Shown here: piece after piece, positions 26,474 through 35,083 of the stretch
How the letters are laid out: the number at the start of each line of letters is the position of its first letter
Numbering within the stretch: position 1 is the first letter of the stretch
From: Janibacter melonis
Lineage (GTDB): Bacteria; Actinomycetota; Actinomycetes; Actinomycetales; Dermatophilaceae
Direction of reading: 5' to 3'
DNA: 64,000 bases
Assembly: GCF_020567375.1 (NCBI RefSeq)
Contig: NZ_JAJBZM010000002.1
Coordinates: 650,779 to 714,778 of the forward strand
Notes under the pieces: generated by a model
Seen by the model: the letters and a program-made list of their open reading frames with translations, nothing else
Told to the model about the DNA's origin: nothing
The model's database searches: none
Made by a program: the position numbers and the translations under genes

Positions 26474-27504
26474 GCAGCATGCGAGCCGTCCAGGTCGTCG
26501 GCTACCACCAGGACCTCGAGATGACGCAGGTCCCGGTGCCGGAGGCCTCCGGGCCCTGGGACGTCGTCGTGCGGATCGGCGGGGCGGGGGTGTGCCGCAC
26601 CGACCTGCACATCCTCGAGGGGCAGTGGGCGGAGAAGTCGCAGGTCGCCCTGCCGTACACGATCGGTCACGAGAACGCCGGGTGGGTGCACGCCGTCGGC
26701 TCGGCGGTGACCAACGTGCGCGAGGGCGACAAGGTGATCCTCCACCCGCTCATCACGTGCGGGCTGTGCCGCGCATGCCGGCGCGGCGACGACGTGCACT
26801 GCGAGACGAGCGCCTTCCCGGGCATCGACACGAACGGCGGCTACGCGGAGTACCTGCGCACCTCGGCCCGCTCGGTCGTCAAGATCGACGACTCCCTCGA
26901 GCCGGCCGACGTCGCCGCGCTCGCCGACGCCGGTCTCACGGCGTACCACGCGGCGGCGAAGGCGGCCCGCCGTCTCACCCCGCGCGACACGTGCGTCGTC
27001 ATCGGCGCCGGCGGTCTGGGCCACATCGGCATCCAGGTGCTCCGGGCGCTCAGCCCGGCGCGGCTCGTCGTCGTCGACCGCAACGAGGCGGCGCTCGCGC
27101 TGGCTCGGGAGATCGGCGCGCACGAAGGGGTCCTCGGCGACGGGTCTCAGGTCGAGGCCGTCCTCGAGCTCACCGGCGGGGTCGGTGCAGAGGTCGTCGT
27201 CGACTTCGTCGGCGAGGGCGGGTCGACCGCCGAGGGCATCGCGATGACCCGTCAGGCCGGCGACTACCACGTCGTCGGTTACGGCGAGGACGTCGTCGTC
27301 CCGACGATCGACCTCGTCTCGAGCGAGAAGAACGTCATCGGCAACCTCGTCGGCTCGTACAACGATCTGCAGGACCTCATGGCGCTCGCCGCCTCGGGGG
27401 CGGTCACCCTGCACACGCAGAAGTACGCGCTCGACGACTTCCAGCAGGCGGTCACCGATCTCGACCAGGGGGCGGTGCGAGGGCGCGCGATCCTCGTGCC
27501 CTGA
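26470..27504 (+). CDS. Zinc-dependent NAD(P)-linked alcohol dehydrogenase (mim/prm locus type)
   Basis: A 344-residue medium-chain dehydrogenase. Catalytic zinc ligands are C42 and H67/E68 (GHENAG). Structural zinc ligands are C97, C100, C103 and C111. The cofactor loop is VIGAGGLGHIGIQ. In propane-oxidation clusters the matching enzyme oxidises the 2-propanol or 1-propanol formed by the monooxygenase. ATGA overlap with the DUF59 gene shows tight coupling. No groEL gene follows, although one closes the mycobacterial cluster. Confidence 0.9.
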   Translation: MSSMRAVQVVGYHQDLEMTQVPVPEASGPWDVVVRIGGAGVCRTDLHILEGQWAEKSQVALPYTIGHENAGWVHAVGSAVTNVREGDKVILHPLITCGLCRACRRGDDVHCETSAFPGIDTNGGYAEYLRTSARSVVKIDDSLEPADVAALADAGLTAYHAAAKAARRLTPRDTCVVIGAGGLGHIGIQVLRALSPARLVVVDRNEAALALAREIGAHEGVLGDGSQVEAVLELTGGVGAEVVVDFVGEGGSTAEGIAMTRQAGDYHVVGYGEDVVVPTIDLVSSEKNVIGNLVGSYNDLQDLMALAASGAVTLHTQKYALDDFQQAVTDLDQGAVRGRAILVP

Positions 27505-27516
27505 GATCCGCCGAGG

Positions 27517-28350
27517 TCAGCGGCACGGGCGGTGGTGGAGGTGGTCGAGCCTCCCCACCGCCTGGTTGACGAGGAGCATCGACGCCAGCGCGAGGGCGAG
27601 CGCGGTCCCCACCCCGAGCGGACCCATGGCCACGGCGACCACGGCGGCGAAGGTCGCCGTGCCGGGCACGACGGCGAGGGTGCCGCGCAGCAAGGTCCGG
27701 GCGGGGGCTCCCCCTTCGTGCCGGTGGGTGCCCGGCACGACGACGGAGACGACGAGCGGCACGGCGGCGAGGATCCCGGCCAGGGACGGCCCGAGGACCG
27801 AGCTGGAGGCGACGAGCGTCGCGACGAGCACGCCGGTGAGCGTGGCCCGGCCGGTGAGCTCGCGGGCGCTCGGCCCGTCGGTGGTCGAGAGGGAGTGGTC
27901 TCGAGGCCGCTCACCGCGGCCGACGAAGGGGGCGGGGCGCCACCGAGCCAGGGCGAGAAGTGCCAGCGGCACGACGACGAGGGCGCTCGCCCAGGGGGCT
28001 CGGTCGGTCCACGCGTGGGTCGCGGCACCGACGACGAGGAGCGTCGGCATGACGCCGGCCATGACACGCAGGGGTCGTGAGGTGAGGGTGGTCCCGAGCG
28101 CGTAGAGCGTGACGAAGGCGAGGACGAGGAGCTGGCCGGCGAGCACGCCCCGCGCCGCGACGGTGGCGGCGGGCACCCCGTCGCCCCACGCGAGGACGAG
28201 GAGGAAGGGGCCTGAGGTCAGCGGCAGCCCGATGAGCTGGCCCGAGCGGCGCGGGCCGAGGCGGTGCTGGGCCCAGCCGGCGAGCAGGACGGTGAGCGGG
28301 GGGAAGAGGAGGCGGAGGAGGAGTGCTTCCACGTCCTCTGACGCTTCCAC
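27517..28350 (-). CDS. Polytopic membrane protein, unknown
   Basis: A 277-residue protein with seven to eight hydrophobic helices ([78 protein letters not shown]) and one hydrophilic loop in the middle (GRGERPRDHSLSTTDGPS). That loop is encoded by DNA resembling part of a REP-like element. The GTG at 28350 has GAGG eight bases upstream. The frame stays open further upstream, overlapping the divergent Lrp region. The family was not recognised. The divergent Lrp-type regulator is its likely controller. Confidence 0.6.
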   Translation of the reverse strand: MEASEDVEALLLRLLFPPLTVLLAGWAQHRLGPRRSGQLIGLPLTSGPFLLVLAWGDGVPAATVAARGVLAGQLLVLAFVTLYALGTTLTSRPLRVMAGVMPTLLVVGAATHAWTDRAPWASALVVVPLALLALARWRPAPFVGRGERPRDHSLSTTDGPSARELTGRATLTGVLVATLVASSSVLGPSLAGILAAVPLVVSVVVPGTHRHEGGAPARTLLRGTLAVVPGTATFAAVVAVAMGPLGVGTALALALASMLLVNQAVGRLDHLHHRPCR

Positions 28351-28456
28351 GGATGGGACCTCGGGTGGCGCGGACCTCGGGGCCAGCACCCCCGATGGGC
28401 CGATGGATCTGCGGTGATTGCCGCTCCCGACCGTGGATCCTGCGAACATGGTCCGC

Positions 28457-28906
28457 ATGGATGCCATCGACCGCCGCCTGCTGCGTCTGCTCCACGAGGA
28501 CGCCCGCACGACCTACCACGACCTCGGGCGCGCGGTGCGGCTGTCGGCCAACACGGTCTCCGAGCGGGTGCGCCGGCTGCGCACGTCAGGGGTGGTCAAG
28601 GCCTACCGCGCTGAGCTCGACCCCTCGGCGCTCGGCCGCCGGCTGGTGATGATGAGCGACGTGCGGCTGCGCGAGGGGATGGAGCGCTCGGTCTTCGAGG
28701 ACGGGGTGCGCGAGGTGCCGCAGGTCGTCTCGGGCAGCCGGGTCACGGGGGAGTACGACTTCCAGATCCGGGTGGTCTGCGTCGACGCCGCCGAGTTCGA
28801 GGGCGTCGTCGACGTGCTCAAGCGCGACCACGGCGTGCGCGAGCTGCGCAGCCGCCTCGTCCTGCACGACATCGAGATCGACCCGAGCCGCCTGCTCGAC
28901 CTGTGA
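28457..28906 (+). CDS. Lrp/AsnC family transcriptional regulator
   Basis: A 149-residue regulator with an N-terminal winged helix-turn-helix (MDAIDRRLLRLLHEDARTTY, LGRAVRLSANTVSERVRRL) and a C-terminal RAM-type ligand and oligomerisation domain (SGSRVTGEYDFQIRVVCVD). Members form octamers and sense amino acids. It is divergent from the unknown membrane protein, the usual arrangement for an amino-acid efflux pair. GAACAT lies seven bases before this ATG, which favours it over ATG codons 9 and 39 bases upstream. Confidence 0.88.
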   Translation: MDAIDRRLLRLLHEDARTTYHDLGRAVRLSANTVSERVRRLRTSGVVKAYRAELDPSALGRRLVMMSDVRLREGMERSVFEDGVREVPQVVSGSRVTGEYDFQIRVVCVDAAEFEGVVDVLKRDHGVRELRSRLVLHDIEIDPSRLLDL

Positions 28907-28933
28907 CCACCCCTTCGCCCGCCCGGACGCAGA

Positions 28934-28971
28934 CGAGCGCCCCGCCCGACGGGTGTCGGACGGGGCGCTCG
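28934..28971. terminator. Bidirectional terminator between lrp-like and adh genes
   Basis: CGAGCGCCCCG (28934-28944) pairs with CGGGGCGCTCG (28961-28971). An inner CCGAC/GTCGG pair extends the stem. It separates two convergent genes. Confidence 0.85.
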
Positions 28972-28981
28972 GTGGCCTGGG

Positions 28982-30022
28982 TCAGGCGAGGGTCTTGGCG
29001 TCGATGACGAAGCGGTAGCGCACGTCCGAGGCGAGGACGCGCTCGTAGGCCTCGTTGACCTTCGCGGCCTCGATGACCTCGATGTCGGAGCCGATGTTGT
29101 GCTCGGCGCAGAAGTCGAGCATCTCCTGGGTGAGGGCGATGCCGCCGATCATCGAGCCGGCGAAGGAGCGACGGCCACCGATGAGCGAGAAGACGTTGAC
29201 CTCGAGCGGCTCCGGCGGGGCGCCGACGTTGACCATCGTGCCGTCGACGGCGAGCAGGCCGAGGTAGGAGTCGATCGCGATCTTCGCGCTCACCGTGTTG
29301 ATGATGAGGTCGAAGCGGCCGGCGAGGTCCTCGAAGGTCGTCTCGTCGGAGGTCGCGTAGTACTCGTCGGCGCCGAGACGCAGGCCGTCCTCCTGCTTCT
29401 TCAGCGACTGGGAGAGCACGGTGACGTGCGCGCCGAGGGCGTGCGCGATCTTCACGGCCATGTGGCCGAGACCGCCGAGGCCGACGACGGCGACCTTCGA
29501 GCCGGGGCCGACACCCCACTTGCGCAGCGGCGCGTAGGTGGTGATGCCGGCGCACAGCAGCGGGGTGGCGGCGGCGGGGTCGAGGCCCTCGGGCACGCGC
29601 AGGACGAAGTCGGCGTCGACGACGACGTGGGTGGAGTAGCCGCCCTGCGTGATCGTGCCGTCGCGGTCGGTCGCGCCGTACGTGGCGACGTTGCCCTCGA
29701 CGCAGTACTGCTCGTCGCCGTTGGTGCAGTTCTCGCAGCGGCCGCAGGAGTTGACCATGCAGCCGACGCCGACACGGTCGCCGACTGCGTGGCTGCTCAC
29801 GTCGGAGCCGACCTCGCGGACGATGCCGACGATCTCGTGGCCCGGCACGAGCGGGAAGGCCTGCGGGCCCCAGTCGCCGTTGACCGTGTGGATGTCGGAG
29901 TGGCAGATGCCGGCGAACTCGATGTCGATGAGCACGTCGTTCGCGCCGACCTCGCGGCGCTCGACGGTCGTGGGGACGAGCGGCTCGCCGGCGGCGGGCG
30001 CGGCGTAGGCGTTGACCTGCAT
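28982..30022 (-). CDS. Zinc-dependent alcohol dehydrogenase, cinnamyl/YjgB-AdhC type
   Basis: A 346-residue medium-chain dehydrogenase. Catalytic zinc ligands are C40 and H62/E63 (GHEIVG). Structural zinc ligands are C93, C96, C99 and C107. The NADP-type Rossmann loop is [13 protein letters not shown]. The sequence [17 protein letters not shown] is characteristic of the broad-range aldehyde-reducing AdhC/YahK group. A GAGG ribosome binding site precedes the ATG. The gene sits 47 bases behind a MerR gene and probably forms an operon with it, so it is likely induced by aldehydes or electrophiles. Confidence 0.92.
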   Translation of the reverse strand: MQVNAYAAPAAGEPLVPTTVERREVGANDVLIDIEFAGICHSDIHTVNGDWGPQAFPLVPGHEIVGIVREVGSDVSSHAVGDRVGVGCMVNSCGRCENCTNGDEQYCVEGNVATYGATDRDGTITQGGYSTHVVVDADFVLRVPEGLDPAAATPLLCAGITTYAPLRKWGVGPGSKVAVVGLGGLGHMAVKIAHALGAHVTVLSQSLKKQEDGLRLGADEYYATSDETTFEDLAGRFDLIINTVSAKIAIDSYLGLLAVDGTMVNVGAPPEPLEVNVFSLIGGRRSFAGSMIGGIALTQEMLDFCAEHNIGSDIEVIEAAKVNEAYERVLASDVRYRFVIDAKTLA

Positions 30023-30069
30023 GGGTGTGTCCTCGGTTCTCGGGGTGGGGATGGGGGTGACGAAGGGGG

Positions 30070-30525
30070 TCAGGACCGGCCGACGCGCGTGAGGTCGTCG
30101 GCGAGAGCCCTGGCCCGGGTGGAGAGCTCGGCGGCGCGGGCGTCGTCGCCCGCCTGGACCGCACGCCAGTAGTCGACCTTGAGGGCGACGTAGCGCTGGC
30201 GAAGGGCGATGGCCTCCGCCTCGCGGGCGAGGCGCTGCTGCTGCTCGGCGAGCAGCTCGGCCTGCTCCGCGGCTGCGGAGGGGCCGAGGCGCCCGTTGGC
30301 GACGTAGGTCTTCATGTCCGCGACGGACAGGCCCGTCGCCGCGAGACAGGCGACCCAGGTGAGCTGGTCGAGGTCGGCGTCGTCGTACACCCGGTGACCG
30401 CTGCTCTCGCCGCGACGCACGGGGTCGATGACGCCGATGGACTCGTAGTACCGCAAGGTGCTGGCGGGCAGCCCGGTGAGGGCCGCCGCCTCCTTGATCG
30501 TGTACTCGCGCTGGGTCGTGCTCAC
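30070..30525 (-). CDS. MerR family transcriptional regulator
   Basis: A 151-residue regulator: MerR helix-turn-helix and wing at 8-75 ([43 protein letters not shown]), then a long coiled-coil dimerisation helix ([25 protein letters not shown]). No Cys in the metal-binding positions of MerR/CueR, so a small organic or electrophile signal is likelier. The GTG at 30525 follows its own MerR-type promoter by eight bases. It is followed by adh, its probable target. Confidence 0.9.
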   Translation of the reverse strand: MSTTQREYTIKEAAALTGLPASTLRYYESIGVIDPVRRGESSGHRVYDDADLDQLTWVACLAATGLSVADMKTYVANGRLGPSAAAEQAELLAEQQQRLAREAEAIALRQRYVALKVDYWRAVQAGDDARAAELSTRARALADDLTRVGRS

Positions 30526-30533
30526 AGATGACG

Positions 30534-30563
30534 ACGCTAAGAACTTCGAGTACTTGAAGTCAA
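30534..30563 (-). promoter_or_regulatory. MerR-type autoregulated promoter and operator
   Basis: On the minus strand, -35 TTGACT (30558-30563), an 18-bp spacer, then -10 TAGCGT (30534-30539). The spacer region contains the near-perfect 18-bp palindrome ACTTCGAGTACTTGAAGT (30543-30560, one mismatch). An operator placed between the two hexamers with a lengthened spacer is the hallmark of promoters that MerR proteins activate by DNA distortion. Confidence 0.8.
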
Positions 30564-30593
30564 AGCGCCTCGAGAACGCTGTCCAGGGTGGGT

Positions 30594-30970
30594 TCAGAGG
30601 GGCATCGGGGTGAGCACGGCGACGAGCCACGACCCGTGGTCACGCACGAGCTGGTGACGAAGCGCTCTCGCTCCGTGCCGTCGTAGGACCACGTGACGTC
30701 GGCCCAGATGCTGTGGTCCGGCGCCGAGGCGATGACCTCCACCGCGGGCGACGCCTCCTCGATCTCGCCGCGCTGCGCGGCCGCGTCGGCGAAGAAGGTG
30801 CGTACCTGCTGGCGGTCGGCGACGGGCAGGGGCTGGGCGGGGAAGAGCACGAGGGAGGGCACGCAGTACAGGTCGGCCACCGCTTCGGCGTCGCGGGCGA
30901 CGACGGCGCCGGCGTACGTCTCGAAGAAGTCCTGGGCCGTGCTCTGGGGGGACGTGCTCTCAGCGCTCAT
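30594..30970 (-). pseudogene. SnoaL-like (NTF2 fold) protein gene with apparent single-base frameshift
   Basis: The first 107 codons encode an NTF2/SnoaL-like domain (AQDFFETYAGAVVARDAEAVADLY, WADVTWSYDGTERERFVTS). After codon AGC at 30650-30652 the frame continues as CVTTGRGSSPCSPRCPSE, which is not domain-like, and runs on to 30560. Read in the next frame from the same point, the sequence is LVRDHGSWLVAVLTPMPL and then stops at 30594, exactly how this family ends. One missing base near 30650 therefore explains the gene. Restored length is 125 residues. It could be a genuine mutation or a sequencing error. Confidence 0.7.
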
Positions 30971-31007
30971 CCGCTCACGCTACGTCCGGCCCGGGGGGCT
31001 TGCGGGG

Positions 31008-31397
31008 CTAGGCGAGCTGGGCGACGACGATCGCGAGGATCGCGAGGAAGGGCGGCAGCAGCTGCTTGAGCGCGGCCGAGGTCTTCGAGCGGTCCGAGAG
31101 CATGAGCACCAGCCCGGCGGCGACCATCGAGCCCGTGCCGACGAGCACGAGGGTGAGGCCGACCGCGCGCTGGTCGGCGATGACGAGCACGATGCCCAGC
31201 GCGATCTCGATCGCGAGGAAGAGGTTGTAGAAGCCCTGGTTGTAGGCGAGCGGCTTGGTGATCTCGGCGATCTGCGGGCTCTCGATGCCGAAGGTGCGTC
31301 GTGCGGCGTCACCGGTCCACTGCAGGGACTCGAGCACGAAGATGTAGACGTGGATGAGGGCGGCGACCGCCGCGAGCACGAGTCCGATGGCGAGCAC
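31008..31397 (-). CDS. DUF1304 family membrane protein
   Basis: A 129-residue protein with four transmembrane helices. The DUF1304 block HVYIFVLESLQWT precedes the conserved loop KPLAYNQGFYNLFLAIE. The family is widespread and without known function. The start is a GTG at 31397 with AAGGGA six bases before it. Confidence 0.85.
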   Translation of the reverse strand: MLAIGLVLAAVAALIHVYIFVLESLQWTGDAARRTFGIESPQIAEITKPLAYNQGFYNLFLAIEIALGIVLVIADQRAVGLTLVLVGTGSMVAAGLVLMLSDRSKTSAALKQLLPPFLAILAIVVAQLA

Positions 31398-31501
31398 GGG
31401 GCGTCCCTTCGTCGACGGCCCGGCCGGTCCGGGTCCGCTCGAAGCGTCCCACGACGGGCGACGGAGCGTCGCCGGACGCGCGGGTGGCCGGGCCTCTGCC
31501 C

Positions 31502-34500
31502 CTAGACGGTGAGCGCTCGGCGGCTGCCGGCCTGCACCAGACCCATGAAGGCACCGAGCGAGCGCAGCTCGCCGGGGGTGCGCGGAGCGGAGTCGAGCAG
31601 CCGAGGCGAGAGGACGACGTAGGCGGCATGCTGCCCGCGCGAGATGGCGACGTTGAGGCGGTGCCTGTCGAGCAGGAAGCGCAGGCCACGGCTCACGTCG
31701 TGGGCGGACGACGCCGCCATCGACAGCACGGCGACGGGTGCCTCCTGGCCCTGGAACTTGTCGACCGTGCCGACCTCGACCTCGGCCAGGCCGGCCGTCT
31801 CAAGGGCGCCGCGCAGGGTGCGCACCTGGTGGTTGTAGGGCGTGACGACGATGACGTCGGCAGGGGCGAGTGCCCGGGTGCCGTGCTCGTCGGTCCAGGC
31901 CCGCCCTGCGAGTGAGCGGACGAGGTCGACGACCGCGTCCGCCTCCTCGGGCGAGCTCGTGCGTCGCGCGAGGTGGTCGACCTCGACGACGTGCAGGCCG
32001 GGCTCGACGCCCTCGAGCGATCGGGCCGCCGTCACCGCCTCGTGGGAGCCGAGCTGGTCGTCATAAGCGAGCCGCGAGACGTGCTCGGTGAGCTCGGGAT
32101 GCATCCGCCAGGTCGTCGCGAGGAAGTACCCGTGCTCGGCGGGGATCGTCGCGCGGTCGCCGAGGAGCCAGCCCAGAGCGGAGCGGTCGACCGGCTCGGG
32201 GTGCGAGCCCTGGCTGACCTGACCGAGCTGCTGCGGGTCGCCGAGGAGCAGCAGCCGCGCACCGGCTGCCGCGCACGCGATGGTCGGCGCGAGCGCGAAC
32301 TGCCCCGCCTCGTCGACGACGACGAGGTCGAGCTGGCCGCGCTCGATGCGCTTGACGTTCGTGAGGTCCCACGTCGTCCCGCCGACGACGTAGCCCCGCC
32401 CGGCGGTCGTGTGCGCGGCGGCGAAGGCGGCGTGCCCGTCCTTGGGCAGCGCGGTGAAGCTCGGGTCCTCGCCCTGGGCGACCTTGCCGACCTGGTCTGC
32501 GGGGATCCCCGCGGCGACGACGCAGCCGAGCAGGTGCTCGACGGCGGCGTGGCTCTGCGCGACGACCCCGACGCGCCAGCCGTGCTCGAGCACGAGGTCG
32601 CGCACGACGTGGCTGCCGACGTACGTCTTGCCGGTGCCAGGAGGGCCCTGGACGGCGAGGTAGGAGTCGTCCATCGCGAGGAGGGCGTCGCGGATGTCGG
32701 TGATCGGCGTGCCGCCCGCCGGCAGAGCCGAGCCGTCGCGCAGACGCGGCGGCCGTCGCAGCAGCAGGTCGAGGGCCGAGCGGCCGAGGCCCTGCGTCGA
32801 GGGGCCGTCTTCGACGCCCCCGGCGGCGAGCACGCCCTGGCCCACCTCTGCGATGGCGGCCGCGATGGTCGTCGTGCCGGGGGGCGAGGACGGGCCGAGA
32901 CCGATCGGCAGGTCGTCGTAGGGGTCGGCGTCCTTGGGCAGGACCTCGACGAGGACGAGCTCGAGGAGCACCTCGCCGGTCACCGGGTCCACGTGCTCGC
33001 CCTGCGCCAGCACGGCCATGTCGCGGCACCCATGCGGCAGGTCCTCCTTGGCCAGGCAGTCGGGTCGGCCCGGCCCGTAGACCGCGACGACCGAGCTGCC
33101 GACCCCGGCGCGCATCCCGCCGCCCTCGCCGATGACGCGGATCGTGCGCCGGGGGTTGCCCCGCGGGCCCTGAGACCAGTCGTCGAGCAGCTCGGCCTCG
33201 CGCACGACGACGACGTCTCTGCCGCGGGCCCACTGCTCGGGCGGGGACTCGAGCCGGTCGAAGTGGCCCCACCAGTGGGGCTTGGCCTCGCGGCGGTGGT
33301 ACTGGACGGCGGCGGAGAGCATGGCGACGGCCTGCTGCTGCGGCGTGCGCTGCTCGGGCGGGGTGTCACCGGCGAGCTCGCGGAGGGCGACCTCGAGGGG
33401 GTGGGGCTCCTCGACCCGCGCGTCCGGGTCGGCGTCGGCCCGCCCGGGCTGCAGCTCGACCCCGGCGTCCTGCGCCCGCCGCGCCAGCCAGTCGCGCAGC
33501 CGCAACGTCGAGAGGCAGTCGTACTCGTTGTACTGGCGGATGTCCTCGAGCCGGCTCGCGGCGAGCGCGGTGTCGCCGTCGAGCACGGCCTGGGTGTAGC
33601 GGTGGTACTCGACGATCGAGTCCGCACCCCCGGTCACGCCTTCGCGGTCGCGGTCCTCGCCGCGCTCCATGTAGAGCGGCTCGAGACGCTTGATCGAGTA
33701 CGACGAGGAGCCGACCCGCACCGCGGCGCGCACGACCGGGTAGAGGTCGATGAGCACCCCGTCGGCGAGCAGACCGTCGACGACCTCCTGGCCGACGGCG
33801 TGCCGGGCGGACAGGCGCAGCAGCGCGGCTCGCTCGTAGTCGGCGTAGTGGTAGACGTGCAGCTCCGGCCAGGTCCTGCGACGCTCCTGAAGCCAGTCGA
33901 GGAAGTCGAGCAGCGCCTGGCGCTCGCTCACGCGGTCGTGGGCCCAGAAGCCGCGGTAGCGCTCGACCCCGTCCTCGACCCACAGGCACCCGAAGAGGTA
34001 CTCCAGCCCCCAGTCGCCCGACCCGGGGACGTGCCACATCGGGTCGCCCTCGAAGTCGAAGAAGACGTCTCCGTCGCTCTTCGGGCGCAGGGCGGCCAGG
34101 GCCTGCGGGTCGTGCACCGCGAAGGGGAGGTCGCCCCCTTCGCCCGCCGCCTGCTGCAGGCGCGCCTGCTCGCGCAGCGCGCCCACCCGCTCTGGACGCA
34201 TCCCCGGCACGACGGTGCCCTCGGGCAGGTCGGCGAGGTCGGCGACGGTACGTACCCCGGCGGCGAGGAGCTGGGCGTGCTGCTCGACGTGGACCCCGGC
34301 GACGAGGAGCACGTCGTCGCGGGCCTCGAGCTCGGCGGTGCAGTGCTCGCAGCGCAGGCAGGCCTCCCACCGCTCGTCGCCCCACCGCACCGGGCCGGTC
34401 TCGGCGAGGTGCGTGCCGACGACGTCCGCGAGCCGCTCGCGCCGAGCACGGACGACCGGCAGGAGGTCGGCGAGCCGGGTGTCGCTCACCTCGTCGTCGC

Positions 34501-35053
34501 CGAGGACGAGCCGGACGAAGGGGGCCAGCCGCACCCCGTCGAGCGCGGCGACGGCCGCGCCGAGGACCTCGGCGTAGGCGCCGGTCTGGAGCAGCGCGGT
34601 GACGGACTCGCTGCGGGCGAGCTTCGCGTCGACGACGACCCAGGACCCGTCGTCCTCGCGGACGAGGAAGTCGACGAAGCCGAGGAAGTCTCCGTCGTAG
34701 ACGCAGGCCTGGTGGATGGCGCGCACGGCGGGGTCGGCCATGAGCTGCAGGGTCTGCTGCATCCCGGCGGCGTAGCCGGCAGGGGTGCGCTCGGGGGCGC
34801 TCGCGCCTCGCACCGCGCCGGGGTGGGTCCGGCTCAGCGCCGCGAGATGACGCTGCTCGTGGGCCGTGCCGAGCTCGGCCGCACGCTCGACGACCGGGTC
34901 GACCTCGTGGGGGACCTCGGGGGAGCGGCCGGCGCGCACGTCGAGCTCGGCGAGCAGGGCGAGCTCGCAGGCCGTCGCGGCGCGCAGGTCCGAGGCCGAG
35001 AGCACGACGTGCGGGGCGTCGGTGCCGGTGGCGTCACGGTCGATGAGGAGCAT
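31502..35053 (-). CDS. TM0106-family RecB-like nuclease fused to UPF1/DNA2-type helicase
   Basis: A 1183-residue nucleic-acid enzyme with three parts. An N-terminal RecB-like nuclease domain has GFVDFLV...VVVDAKLAR (about 125-147). A DEDD/RNase-H-like exonuclease has FDFEGDP (about 332-338) and QYNEYDCLSTLRLRDWL. A C-terminal SF1 helicase has complete motifs: GPPGTGKT (about 803-810), VVVDEAGQ, GDPQQL, TVDKFQGQE and RLNVAISR. It probably processes DNA or RNA ends in repair. Unlike the helicase-like gene at 4741, all catalytic residues are intact. TAGCCT lies six bases before the ATG, so the mRNA is likely leaderless. Confidence 0.88.
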   Translation of the reverse strand: MLLIDRDATGTDAPHVVLSASDLRAATACELALLAELDVRAGRSPEVPHEVDPVVERAAELGTAHEQRHLAALSRTHPGAVRGASAPERTPAGYAAGMQQTLQLMADPAVRAIHQACVYDGDFLGFVDFLVREDDGSWVVVDAKLARSESVTALLQTGAYAEVLGAAVAALDGVRLAPFVRLVLGDDEVSDTRLADLLPVVRARRERLADVVGTHLAETGPVRWGDERWEACLRCEHCTAELEARDDVLLVAGVHVEQHAQLLAAGVRTVADLADLPEGTVVPGMRPERVGALREQARLQQAAGEGGDLPFAVHDPQALAALRPKSDGDVFFDFEGDPMWHVPGSGDWGLEYLFGCLWVEDGVERYRGFWAHDRVSERQALLDFLDWLQERRRTWPELHVYHYADYERAALLRLSARHAVGQEVVDGLLADGVLIDLYPVVRAAVRVGSSSYSIKRLEPLYMERGEDRDREGVTGGADSIVEYHRYTQAVLDGDTALAASRLEDIRQYNEYDCLSTLRLRDWLARRAQDAGVELQPGRADADPDARVEEPHPLEVALRELAGDTPPEQRTPQQQAVAMLSAAVQYHRREAKPHWWGHFDRLESPPEQWARGRDVVVVREAELLDDWSQGPRGNPRRTIRVIGEGGGMRAGVGSSVVAVYGPGRPDCLAKEDLPHGCRDMAVLAQGEHVDPVTGEVLLELVLVEVLPKDADPYDDLPIGLGPSSPPGTTTIAAAIAEVGQGVLAAGGVEDGPSTQGLGRSALDLLLRRPPRLRDGSALPAGGTPITDIRDALLAMDDSYLAVQGPPGTGKTYVGSHVVRDLVLEHGWRVGVVAQSHAAVEHLLGCVVAAGIPADQVGKVAQGEDPSFTALPKDGHAAFAAAHTTAGRGYVVGGTTWDLTNVKRIERGQLDLVVVDEAGQFALAPTIACAAAGARLLLLGDPQQLGQVSQGSHPEPVDRSALGWLLGDRATIPAEHGYFLATTWRMHPELTEHVSRLAYDDQLGSHEAVTAARSLEGVEPGLHVVEVDHLARRTSSPEEADAVVDLVRSLAGRAWTDEHGTRALAPADVIVVTPYNHQVRTLRGALETAGLAEVEVGTVDKFQGQEAPVAVLSMAASSAHDVSRGLRFLLDRHRLNVAISRGQHAAYVVLSPRLLDSAPRTPGELRSLGAFMGLVQAGSRRALTV

Positions 35054-35083
35054 GCCGCCAGGCTACGAGCGAGGTCTGACACC

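Noticed and set aside
26470-30022. The two zinc ADH genes as a recent duplication
   Set aside because: They differ throughout (different subfamilies, cofactor loops and neighbours), so they are old paralogues.
30560-30970. SnoaL-like gene read to its unshifted stop at 30560
   Set aside because: The last 29 codons are not domain-like and cover the neighbouring promoter. A one-base shift gives a normal ending.
31418-31497. GGCCCGGCC/GGCCGGGCC inverted repeat between the DUF1304 and TM0106 genes
   Set aside because: Arms are some 60 bases apart and made only of G/C, easily expected by chance at this composition.
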